This document shows positions 1 through 8,704 of a DNA stretch of 64,000 nt, in pieces. A program made the translations under genes and the position numbers. The notes under the pieces were generated by a model. The model worked only from the letters and a program-made list of their open reading frames with translations, did not search any database and was not told the origin of the DNA. The first letter of the stretch is position 1, and each line of letters opens with the position of its first letter. The stretch comes from Prinsepia uniflora (taxonomy: Eukaryota > Streptophyta > Magnoliopsida > Rosales > Rosaceae), in the NCBI GenBank assembly GCA_032719365.1, contig CM064874.1:27948716-28012715 (forward strand), read 5' to 3'.

Positions 1-759
1 TTCTCCTTTACTGCCGTGGGCAGATCGTTTTGGGTCTTTGTATAGAGCTCGAAGTTGGCCCATGCTCCCATGTGAGTGCTGTGAGCGCTCTGCCCGTGAA
101 GTTACCCCAGTTTTTTTTCCTAGCCATTCACGTACTGATGGCTTTAGGCCTTGAGGGCTTTTTTCTCGGTGAGCATGACTTTCTTCACTGGAATCGCTTA
201 GCGAAGTGTCTCGTGACATTGTTCGGCAGTGGACTGGTTCTTTCCCAGGACGCCTTTGAGCATGCTCATGTTTTCCACGTGACGTGGAATGTCTGTCCTG
301 CTCTTGGACTGGTCTCTCTGCTAGGAGTTGCTGCAAGAGCTCTGACTGAAGTTGAACTTGTTTGCTTAACCCTTCAACTTGCTGCGCCAAGTTGTCCTGG
401 GGAGGTTGGTGACGACTTCTCCCTGAGATGTCATGACACCCGTCCAGAAAGTCCCTTAGGACCATGTTTGTTGTGGGTCGATCATGTCGTGATTCATTTC
501 CTATCAACTTCTCGTTTGCTTGTTGTAAAGCCGAAGTTCCTTCCCCTAGCGCGAGTACTTGGTTAGCTGGAGAGGGGAACGCTCCAAAACTGAAGGTTGG
601 TTTCCCTTCAAGTGTCTCCATGGGTGATTCTATGGACACACGCCTGGGTTGAGTTTGCTGCTTCTCCGGAGTTTCAATGCGAGCCTCATTCCTTTTCTGA
701 GCCGTTGAGGCAGAAACACCTTATCCAGCTGATCGAGCGGATCGATGAACCTTAGCCAT
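1..759 (-). pseudogene. Gag, N-terminal part, of E0 (interrupted by an early stop)
   Basis: Reading from the ATG at 759, a 12-residue start (MAKVHRSARSAG) is followed by an in-frame TAA at 723-721. The same frame then stays open for 240 codons to the window edge. The open part includes a GKPTFSFGAFP segment, also seen as the FSFGTFP segment in the Gag at 22457, then a Q/L-rich probable coiled coil (LAQQVEGLSKQV, QSELLQQLL) and a CRTMSRDTSLSDSS segment. The latter two recur in the pieces of the neighbouring Gag-only element. This is the low-complexity N-terminal region of Tat-lineage Gag; the retrotrans_gag core would lie beyond the edge. Because the frame has no stop before the edge it is easily overlooked. 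The early TAA makes translation from this start unlikely, so I call it a pseudogene. Confidence 0.75.
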
Positions 760-813
760 GCCGAATCGAAGAATTTTGAATTTGGAAAGCTGTTGATGGA
801 TAATTTGAACAAC

Positions 814-1065
814 GTTCAAAATCTTCGAACAATGTCGATGAGCGACGAACGAAGAAAGATGAACGATGAACGAATTCTCGATGAGTGATGAACAAATTCT
901 CGATGAGTGATGAACAACGTTCAAAATCTTCGAACAATGTCGATGAACGACGAACGAAGAAAGATGAACGATGAACAAATTCTCGATGAGTGATGAACAA
1001 CATTCAAAATCTTCGAACAATGTCGATGAACGACGAACAAAGAAAGATGAACGATGAACAAATGA
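814..1065 (-). repeat. tandem repeat in the E0 leader, three units
   Basis: Units containing GTTCAAAATCTTCGAACAAT start at about 814, 919 and 1002, spaced 105 and 83 bp, and include a GATGAACGACGAACGAAGAAAG segment. They lie between primer site and gag, so they are leader repeats and not coding, although short open frames run through them by chance. Confidence 0.8.
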
Positions 1066-1100
1066 TAGAGCTTCTTCTGAGTATATCTCAATAGCTCTCA

Positions 1101-1112
1101 ATGAAAGCACCA
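1101..1112 (-). promoter_or_regulatory. probable primer binding site of E0
   Basis: On the minus strand TGGTGCTTTCAT lies about 5 bases inside the end of the LTR. It begins with TGG as expected for pairing to a tRNA CCA end. The identical 12-mer occurs at the same place in the element at 2576-23063. I cannot assign the tRNA. Confidence 0.5.
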
Positions 1113-1117
1113 ATTGT

Positions 1118-1698
1118 TGAATCAAAGATTGAACTCGTCGCGAAAAGTCCTCACAATTCCTGCAAACAGCAAACAATTAGCTATTGTTACTTCGATCGAT
1201 TTACCCGGGGGGTTGTTCGACCAAGAACACTCCGATGCTTAAGTTAGCTTTGAGAGAGGAAAAGGATATACTTCGAAACGAAGAATCAACGTACCTTGGA
1301 AATGAAATGTGCCTTGCTATTTATAGGAAAATCTTGGAGGCCTTGGAGCGTTCTGATTGGTCGGTTGAATATTTAATTAGTAAATAATATATTATTATGA
1401 AATATATTATTTAATAATTGTAATGATGGCTCATCATGATAGTAATGATATTTATTGCATTTTAATATTAATATTAATTATCCATTATTAAGAATAACGA
1501 TAATTAACTCTCGGGGATAATATCAATATTGCGGAGATTTTAACCCGATCAAATAACGTATTTAACTGGTAAATAGATTATTTAATGTGCGGGTGTTTTT
1601 CAAATGATCAGCGTTATTGCCAGGGGCAATTTGGTCATTTTTCGGAATTACGGGCCACGTGGTAGCTCCATAATTTTCGGATGATTTTGGGTTCCACA
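1118..1698 (-). repeat. 5' LTR of E0
   Basis: On the minus strand it starts TGTGGAACCC and ends TTTGATTCA. The start matches the TGTGGAACC start of the LTR at 22570-23063, and shared internal pieces include a short G run in GGGTGGTTCA-like context and GCCACGTGGTAGCTCC. It is 581 bp long and very AT-rich in the middle (1380-1500). Confidence 0.75.
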
Positions 1699-1800
1699 AT
1701 TTACTTTATCTATGTTTCTAGTGTGGAATTTATATACTTCAACATTTTTTTACTTTTTAATTTTTCTTTTTATTCATTGCCTTGTTGTCACACATAACAG

Positions 1801-2313
1801 GTAGCATGCCAAGAGAAAAAGGGAGCTTACCGATGTTGAAGGACATATACATCGATGACAACAATTTCAAAGGTATGCACTACATCGCTAGATGATCGAT
1901 TGATGTTCATGAGGTTGATACGCTTACACAGTTGGTTTAATTTTTTTTATTAGAAATTCCAAAGGAGATGGGAAATTTAAATGAGCTGGAGGAGCTGCCT
2001 GTGCACAAGAATGCTTACAAGGGCCTGTTCCTACAACTGTCTTCAACATGTCTTCTTTGAACACGCTAGATCTCACTCGAAACAACTTGAGTGGTGGCAT
2101 TTCAGACAACATGTGTGAGCATCTTACCATGATCCAATAGCTGGTTTTAGGTGACAACTAGTTTGACGGTCCCTTTCCTTCCCTGCTATGGCAATGCAAA
2201 CTGCTTCACTTATTGGTATTTGGTAACAACCATTTCAATGGAACCACACCCAAAAAATATTGGCAAATTGACTCAATTAAGATGGATTTATCATGGCTCC
2301 ACCAGCTTCACAG
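1801..2313 (+). pseudogene. LRR receptor-like kinase, leucine-rich-repeat fragment
   Basis: A 72-nt exon at 1801-1872 (AG before, GT after) encodes one LRR unit ending LKDIYIDDNNFKG. After a short intron the next exon from 1954 continues with IPKEMGNLNELEEL and, through several frames and stops, pieces recognisable as LDLTRNNLSGG, DNMCEHL, and GKLTQLRWIY...FTG. The xxIPxxxGxLxxLxxLxLxxNxFxG pattern marks plant LRR-RLK ectodomains. Frameshifts and stops (for example just after the first repeat of exon 2) show it is dead. The transmembrane and kinase part of what is probably the same gene lies at 23490-24835 on the same strand, separated by the retrotransposon nest. The repeats between are missing or deleted. 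Confidence 0.75.
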
Positions 2314-2575
2314 GTGCTACTACTATCTCATTTTTCAACTCTTTTTACTTTATATGTTGATGTTCCTTTCATATTTCCATATTGCATATATAATCTTAAT
2401 ATATTAGAATGATGTATTCTACATTAAATTTGAGAGTTATCATGCATTCTTAAATTTTGTATTTAAATACCTTGAACTCTTGAAAACGTTTCAGCCTGGT
2501 CCATCTGATACAATCTCGTTCTAGCTCCCGTAAATAAATGGGTAGGTTTCGAGTCAACTATTAACTTGTTGTTAA
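2314..2575 (+). other. AT-rich intron-like remnant of the LRR gene
   Basis: After an AG/GT boundary near 2313 the sequence is AT-rich with no recognisable coding potential up to the LTR at 2576. It is probably an intron or decayed part of the LRR receptor-kinase gene. Confidence 0.3.
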
Positions 2576-2657
2576 TGCAGAAATCGTCCGGTTCTGTGAA
2601 ATTCCTTCTCGATCCCTACACACAAGAACAAAAATCAAACGGGGTTAAGGTTGAATC

Positions 2658-2693
<36 letters not shown>

Positions 2694-3097
2694 GGTTCAA
2701 CCGTAAACACTCCTATACTTAAGTTAGTTTTCTAAGAGAATAAACCGACAGAGTGTTTGCAGGAGTTTTTTATTACCTTTAGAAGTGAGATGAGGTCTTC
2801 TATTTATAGTGAAACCTTGAGAGTCACCGGAGCGTCTGATTGGTTGAAGGAGAAAGTATTAAATAAATGATTGTACCGAGTGTAATCACTTCTTTATTAA
2901 TGAATAAATAATTCGCTGGGAAATTATTTATTATCGGCATTGATCTGATTAATTAATATATTTAGCGGGTAAATATATTGGATTAATGTGAAGATCGTAA
3001 CATGTCGATATCAATTTTACCAAAGGTAATATTGGCATTCTGGGAATTGTTGGCCACGTGGTAGCTCCAAAATATCCCGGTAATTTATGGTTCTACA
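2576..3097 (-). repeat. 3' LTR of the Gag-only element
   Basis: This is the partner of 22570-23063. On the plus strand it runs from TGCAGAAATCG to GGTTCTACA. It shares the GCCACGTGGTAGCTCC and TTATTTATTATCGGCATTG segments with its partner, but carries a much longer G run at 2660-2692. Confidence 0.85.
2660..2692 (+). repeat. 33-base G homopolymer
   Basis: There are 33 consecutive G between TTGAATCCC and TGGTTCAACC. The partner LTR has 7 G at the same place and the E0 LTR about 6, so this is an expansion in one copy or an assembly artefact. Confidence 0.95.
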
Positions 3098-3112
3098 AAT
3101 GCCCCCACATCG
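3098..3112 (-). promoter_or_regulatory. polypurine tract of the Gag-only element
   Basis: On the minus strand GATGTGGGGGCATT directly precedes the TGTAGAACC start of the 3' LTR, the position of the plus-strand primer in LTR retrotransposons. Confidence 0.65.
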
Positions 3113-3223
3113 TTTAGGAGTTCGGAGAATCCTAAGGGATGTAATTTTTATTGTGGTCCCAATAAACAATTATTTGAGGAGTAGGACTCCACCTTGCCTT
3201 GCATTTCCTTGTGCGTTGTTCAT

Positions 3224-3763
3224 GCAGTTGACCTTTGTGTGCAAAAATCTTCACGGGGAACTCTTGATAACTTGGAATTGAGTGAGATCAATGGCGTTGG
3301 AAAGATGACTTCCATAGCTTTCTAAATCCGTCGACCTCATGTTAGGGTGATCAAAATTCAGTGGTCTATGACTGAATGAATCTCGTCTCGTGCACTGGTA
3401 CGTGCAGTTGACCTTTGTGTACAAAAATGTTCGCTGGGAACTCGTCACAACTCGGAATTGAGTGAGATCAATGGCGTTGGAAAACTGACTTCCATAGATT
3501 TCTAAATCCGTCAACCTCATGTCAGGGTGACCAGAATTAAGTGGTCTATGACTGAATGAATCTCGTACTCATGCGCTGGTACGTGCAGTTGACCTTCATG
3601 TACAAAACCTTTCGCTGGTAACTCGTCACAACTCGGAATTGAGTGAGGTCAACGGAGTTGGAAAGATGACTTCCGTATCGTTTTAGAGCCATCAAGCTCA
3701 TGTCAGGGTGAGCAAAATTGAGCGATCTATGATCGAATGAATCTCGACTCGTGTACTGAAATG
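3224..3763 (-). repeat. three tandem 180-bp units
   Basis: GCAGTTGACCTT starts units at 3224, 3404 and 3585 (periods 180 and 181 bp). Each unit also has CTCGGAATTGAGTGAG-type and TCTATGACTGAATGAATCTCG segments. They lie between gag and the 3' LTR of the Gag-only element and show no conserved reading frame. Confidence 0.9.
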
Positions 3764-3916
3764 CAGAATTGGACTGCGCATGTTAAAACATTTGCCCACT
3801 GTTTGTCATGGCCTGGTGGTTGCCCCTCTTGGTGGGGTTGGAAGTTTTTTTTTAGTAGCTTTCCTACTCCAACAAGTCAAGTTCTTGGATGGTTTCATGT
3901 GCCTCCCTGGGACGAG

Positions 3917-4690
3917 CCTTGAGCGCTTCGCGTGGCGAAGTCGTGGCGTTGCCCGCATGGTGATGACTTAGTGTGCTTTGCGTGGCAAAACCTTTGAGTT
4001 CTTCGCATGGTGAATGCTTCGAGTGCTTCGTATGACAAAGGCTTGGAGTGCTTCGCATGGCGAAAACTCGGGTGCTTTTCATGGCAAAGGCTTGGAGTGC
4101 TTCGCGTGGCAAAGAATTGGGGTGCTTCGCATAGCGAAGGCTTGGAGTGCTTCGCAGGGTGAAGACTTAGAGTGTTTGAAGGATTAGACTGCTTCGTATG
4201 TCGAAGGCTTGGGTGCTTTGCGTGGAAAAGGATTGGAGTGCTTCGCATGTTGAAGACTTAGAGTGCTTCGTATGGTGAAGGCTTGGAGTGCTTCACATGG
4301 CGAAGACTTGGAGTGCTTCACATGACGAAGGCTTGGGTGCTTTGCGTGGCAAAGGCTTGGGTGCTTTGCGTGGCGAAGGCTTGGAGTGCTTCGCATGGCA
4401 AAGGCTTGGAGTGCTTCGCATGGCGAAGGCTTGAAGTGCTTTGTGGGGCGAAGGCTTAGAGTGCTTTGTGGGGCAAAGGCTTGGGTGCTTTGTGTGGCAA
4501 AGGCTTGGAGTGCTTCGCATGGCGAAGGCTTGGAGTGATTGGCGAGGCGAAGACTTAGAGTGCTTTGCGTGGTGAAAGATTAGAGTGTTTTGCATGGAAA
4601 AGGCTTGGGTGCTTTGCGTCGCAAAAGGTTGGAGTGCTTTGCATGGCCAAGGCTTGGAAGTGTTTTGGGTGGCGAAAGCCTAGTGCTTTC
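3917..4690 (-). repeat. minisatellite of about 30 units of 23-25 bp
   Basis: The consensus on the plus strand is near AAGGCTTGGAGTGCTTCGCA followed by TGGCG, with many unit variants (TTTGCGTGGC, TTCACATGGC). The unit is not always a multiple of three, so the K/H/S/P-rich frames on the minus strand are chance products. It forms the non-coding 3' half of the Gag-only element where pol would be expected. Confidence 0.9.
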
Positions 4691-4916
4691 TAAACAAAAG
4701 CGTAGGTGATAAGAAAATTTCATTAAATGTTGAAACGAAACATCTTTAACCTTATTGAAAGATGCTATGTGAGCAAAGTAGGCACTGAGCCGAGTTTTAA
4801 CCAAAAAATTTGTGTCTTTGTTGATGACTTGGTCACTGATTCAGTTTCTTGGTTGTTCCCTGCAACTCGGACTCGGTAATGATGGTGTCCACGCGAATCA
4901 TCTTTTGTGCTGGTTC

Positions 4917-5871
4917 CTAGGGGTATTTGTTTCCGAGACGATCCGTTGCCTTTTTTTTGACGTACTCGGTGCAGTGTCCTTCATTCAAGAGATCTCGGAG
5001 GTATCTTTCGAAAGTCTGGTAAGAGCTTATGTCGTGCCCATAGAAATTGTGATAGGCACACCATTTTGTCTTGTCGGCTCTCTCCTGGTCACCTTTGACG
5101 GGAGCTGGTCTTTCGAACCACTGTTTTTCCTTTATCTGATTGTATATTTGGAGGAAAGGTAGCGAAAATTGTGTATTTGGCTTTGCATCCGCGAACATGT
5201 TGGATGACGGGTTCCCTTTGCGCTTGTGGGCTTTCTCAACTGAGTTCCCGCGGTGGGCATCATCCTTTGGCTGTGCAAACGCCTTTGTGGGATGTCCTTC
5301 TTCCTCGATGTGGTTCACCGCATGTGTGGTGTTTTTCTCGTCCTCCCAGTATGCATGTCGCTCCGCCAGGGATAGTATCTTGGTGAGACTTCAGGCATTG
5401 CTCATGACGATGTCTCCGTAGAGCTAGCTCTCCCGCGGTAGGCCTTGCTTAAATGCCATGGCTACGACGAGATCGCTGCAACCAACGATGCGGGACTTCT
5501 CCTCGCAATACCTTCGGATGTATTGCCGCAAGGTTTCCTTAGACCTCTTTCGGATGGTGAAGAGGTAGTCATCCTTGACTTCGACGGTGCAAAGCTGCGA
5601 CTACTCCTTCACGAAAGTAAAGGCCAACTCTTCGAATGAAGTGATTGATCTCCGGGGGAGATGGTTAAACCATATCGTCGCTTGACCTTGCAGCGAGGCT
5701 TAGAAAACTTTTCACATGAGCGCTTCTTTGTGTATGTGAGGTACCATGACCCCCCGATAGTTATTGATGTGTTTTACTGGATCGGATGTTCCTTTGTACT
5801 GATTGAACTTTGGTGTTGAAAATCGCTGCGGGAATGGCTCCTCCTCAACACCCCTCACGAACGGCGAAGAT
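4917..5871 (-). pseudogene. Gag core and zinc-knuckle-like C-terminus of the Gag-only element
   Basis: Read on the minus strand from the E1 insertion point, the translation shows a retrotrans_gag core: PQRFSTPKFNQYKGTSDP near the start, ASLQGQATIWFNHLP, SFEELAFTFVKE, ETLRQYIRRYCEE, and VAMAFKQGLP. It ends in a WCAYHNFYGHDISSYQTFERY segment, the degenerate Cys/His motif (CxxHxxxGH) of Tat-lineage Gag, and a stop at 4917. Several in-frame stops interrupt it (ATG-TGA-AAA, TTC-TAG, GAG-TAG, AGC-TAG, GCC-TGA). The last 133 codons, up to 5318, are open. Gag would package RNA in virus-like particles; this copy cannot make a complete one. No pol follows. Confidence 0.8.
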
Positions 5872-5876
5872 GATGA
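5872..5876 (+). repeat. target-site duplication of E1, left copy
   Basis: GATGA immediately precedes the TGTGACA start of E1 and is repeated exactly at 15949-15953. Confidence 0.95.
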
Positions 5877-6008
5877 TGTGACACCCCGGAAATTCGAGGA
5901 TTTTAATATTGTAATTTAATGTATGAATTGACTTTTTACCCTTGTGAATGGTATGGCCAAATTGTTGACTTTTTGATTAGTGGGTCAAATGGACTTTGAC
6001 CAATGACC

Positions 6009-6030
6009 GTGACGTAGTTCGGGACATCAT
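6009..6030 (+). promoter_or_regulatory. GTGACGT-N8 dyad, E1 5' LTR (right arm mutated)
   Basis: GTGACGT is followed after 8 bases by ACATCAT, where the other LTRs have ACGTCAC. Both changes are C/G to T/A transitions. Confidence 0.7.
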
Positions 6031-6487
6031 GAGTCCATAGACAGGTGGCACGTCCATTTCGGACGCTCAGGGAAAAAGTTATGGCTATCGGAAGATCAAG
6101 GGCATTACCGTAATTTGGACATTTGGGGGCGAAAATGTTGACTTTTTATTTGGAAACTAATTTTCACATGACTCAAGGACCGTTAAGTAGGTCTCGGTGT
6201 CCTGAGTTCGTAGACAGGCGGCACGCCGAAATCGGACTTCGTACGAGGAAGTTATGGTCAGAAACGTGAAATCGGGAGGTTCGCGTCTCGGTTATCGTGT
6301 CGAATATTTTATTCTGATATTCTAATTACCCATTGGTTAGATTGGATCAAGCTCCACTAAGCATTTATTTAGGATTTAATCTACCTTTTAATCTCAGCCT
6401 TTAACCTGAAACCTCCAAATCTAATCTCAACCCTTGATCTCATCCCTGAGATCTAATCTGGACCGTCCATCCCTTTCCCTCCATTTC

Positions 6488-6495
6488 TATATATT
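6488..6495 (+). promoter_or_regulatory. probable TATA box, E1 5' LTR
   Basis: TATATATT in a C/T-rich setting (CCATTTCTATATATTTTCTC) is conserved at 13828-13835 and in E2 at 34396-34403. It is the best core-promoter candidate and would start transcripts near 6520, giving a leader of about 2 kb before the primer site. Confidence 0.6.
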
Positions 6496-7017
6496 TTCTC
6501 ACCTGACACCCTCACATACTGTCCATTAATCCAATACATCCGCACTACACCCAGTCTCTGTGTCTGTGTGTTGCTGGACTCAATGGGGAGGACTGAGGCA
6601 CGGCGTGTGAACGGCGGTGGACGGCGGCGAGGTAGGAAAATCCAAAACCCGAAACGGTTTTAAAACTCAGGATTTGGAAGCTTGGTTTCTAGCTTGTGTT
6701 GTCGAGTTCTATTGACCCTAACTGACTCTCTGGATTGGTAAGAATCTTTAGGACGTGTCTGCGTGGCCAGGGGTGATCTAAACGGTGGTTAAACGACGAC
6801 GGGAGAACCGAGTCTATTCATCGAGGAAAGCCTTCGATCCTGTCTGTGTTTGTCGATTTTAATTAGCTAGAACCCTTTCTGGGATTGAGACGAGCATGTA
6901 GGAACAAACTAGAATGAAAATGGTTGAGAATTTAAGAAATGGTGACCGGGTCAGATCGCGGGTCTGATCGACCCGAGTTACAGAGAAACGGGTCGACCCG
7001 TCTGAGGACAGAGGTGA

Positions 7018-7320
7018 TGACGTGGCACCCTGTTAAACTTGTCAGGTGACGTGGCCCAATCGTGAGCCAACACGTGTCACATGTCAGTGCACAGTCAGCA
7101 CTGACATGTCAGTGACGTGGCCCGATCAGGGACTGCCACGTGTCACTAACATGTCAGTGACGTGGACCAGTGCCGTGCTGACACGTGGCACATGTCAGAC
7201 TTGACACGTGGCCTGACAGATCAATGATGTGGACCAATCGGGTGTTGACACGTGGCACCTGTCAGAGTCTGACATGTCAGACCTGACAGCTGTCAGATGA
7301 CGTCAGCAGGGACTGTTCCT
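7018..7320 (+). promoter_or_regulatory. cluster of TGACGT, CACGTG and TGTCAG palindromes, E1 5' LTR
   Basis: About 300 bp are packed with ACACGTGTCA, TGACGTGG, CTGACATGTCAG and GACGTCAGC motifs, including ATGTCAGTGCACAGTCAGCA-type inverted pairs. TGACGT and ACGTG are bZIP-type core sites. The cluster lies downstream of the TATA box, so the palindromes would also be in the RNA leader. It is conserved in the 3' LTR (14347-14680) and E2, and in shorter form in E3. Confidence 0.65.
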
Positions 7321-7630
7321 GCATTGACCGGCGCGTGGGGGCGCATGTGAACAGTATTTTTTGTGGGACCACCACCATTCTTTAGGTTTCGGCGATCCGG
7401 ATCCAATGGCGGTGGTTTCGGGTCGATCGGAGATCATTAAATAGGTCAAAATGAGGTTTATTACCTCGGGAAGCGCATTCGGGCAGCTTTTCCGGACCGG
7501 TTTCGGTCTAGGGTTTCATGGTTAAATGTTAGGGGTTTGTATTGACCTTTACGTATACTTTGGATATGACAGGGATTGTACAATTGTACCAGAACGAGGG
7601 TATACGTTCAGTTTTCAGCAGGATTGTACA

Positions 7631-8294
7631 GTGAGTGGGCTGTTTTTCTTAAACCCTTGCGTGCATAAATGTTTTCTGGTTTATTATACATATTCACATG
7701 CTAAAAACAAATAATGGTTTTGATGATATGGAAATTATGGTTATGGCACGTTTCACGGTATTTGGGCTTAAGACCCGTCTGATGAAACTTAAAGATTGGT
7801 TGGATTTTATCTATGTATATATATATGCTTTGCATGTGGATATCAATAAAATGTATTTGGTAATGCATTGTATAGATCCATTCATGTGATACTGTCTCCT
7901 CCGGATGAGGTACCCCGGAGTGGTCACGGACGTCTAAAACGTCCAGCGTCTTTGACGCTAAGCATCGGTGATGCTGTACCCGAACGGGATTCGGGGATTG
8001 AACTCGGAATTGAGACCCGAGTGGCACGCGTAGCCTTGTGATTGTGACCTTATTAGACGTCAGGGACGTCAGACATCGGGGATGTCGGGATTGGAGTGTA
8101 TAGTGCAGTGGCTAAAATTATGTTATGATTTTAATTATATGCCTTATGGTTCATATTATATGATTGATGGTTTAAAATTCTGATGCATGCATGTTTGGAA
8201 AACAGAGGGGTAAAGTATATATTTTACTTACTAAACGATTTTATAAACTTGAGTTTCGGTGCACTCACCCTTAATGTTTTGGTAACCCCTTCAG
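7631..8294 (+). other. intron-like segment with complementary ends, E1 5' LTR
   Basis: It begins GTGAGTGGGC (5'-splice-site-like) and ends CCCCTTCAG before G. Near its 3' end (8261-8270) GTGCACTCAC can pair with the first 10 bases at 9 of 10 positions, one as G-U. It also contains AATAAA at 7845-7850. The 3' LTR copy (14992-15655) has the same 664-nt length. Splicing is inferred only from the sequence. Confidence 0.5.
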
Positions 8295-8594
8295 GTCGTG
8301 ATACTGAGGTAGAGGAGGAACCTGAGGCTGAGGCATAGATCTACTTCTGCGTACCTGAACCCCTGTTGGGTGGTTTACCCGCAGGTTTATTTTAGAGTCG
8401 TGCTCGCAACTTGTAATTTTGGATTTCATCCCTTGTCTGACATCTGTTTAATTCGGATTTGATGTGTAACTTTAATTTGGTTATTTATGCATTTGATGTT
8501 TTGAGGTTAAAATTGGTATGAATTTTGGGTGTCAGACGGGAGCAGGGCACGTCCCCTTGTGGTCCCTGTGGGATCGGGGCGGGTCCTGTCAGCT

Positions 8595-8606
8595 TGGTAT
8601 CAGAGC
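8595..8606 (+). promoter_or_regulatory. primer binding site of E1
   Basis: TGGTATCAGAGC, three bases after the LTR end, is the complement of the 3' end of plant initiator Met-tRNA, the usual primer of chromoviruses. Confidence 0.95.
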
Positions 8607-8704
8607 ACTAGGTTGTGGGCAGCATGCTAGACTAGCGATTAGTACTAGTTACTTTTCGAGTTTAAGGATAATGTTAACTGATCTATGCCTCTTAACAGTT
8701 GATT

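Larger units (their letters stand above)
1..1698 (-). mobile_element. Tat-type LTR retrotransposon, 5' part only (E0)
   Basis: This minus-strand element enters from the left edge. It reads, in its own direction, LTR (1698 to 1118), a primer-site-like segment beginning TGGTGCTTTCAT, a leader with tandem repeats, and the start of gag. Its layout and Gag sequence match the Gag-only element at 2576-23063, so it is probably a relative of that family; whether it carries pol cannot be seen because the rest is outside the window. It sits in the LRR receptor-kinase pseudogene, whose sequence resumes to its right at about 1801. Confidence 0.8.
5877..8591 (+). repeat. 5' LTR of E1
   Basis: It runs TGTGACACCCC to GGTCCTGTCA, 2715 bp. 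It is about 50 bp shorter than the 3' LTR, mainly because it lacks about 37 bp around 6330 (GTGAGTGACAAGTGTCACTC palindrome region) and a short TGACGTCA-containing stretch near 7305. Confidence 0.95.

Noticed and set aside
30..566. A 178-codon plus-strand open frame
   Set aside because: It lies antisense to the E0 gag, which has recognisable Gag segments shared with the neighbouring element. The plus frame resembles no known protein.
3864..4804. Overlapping minus-strand frames rich in KHSKPS
   Set aside because: These are products of the 23-25-bp minisatellite read in several frames; unit lengths are not multiples of three and no frame is preserved.
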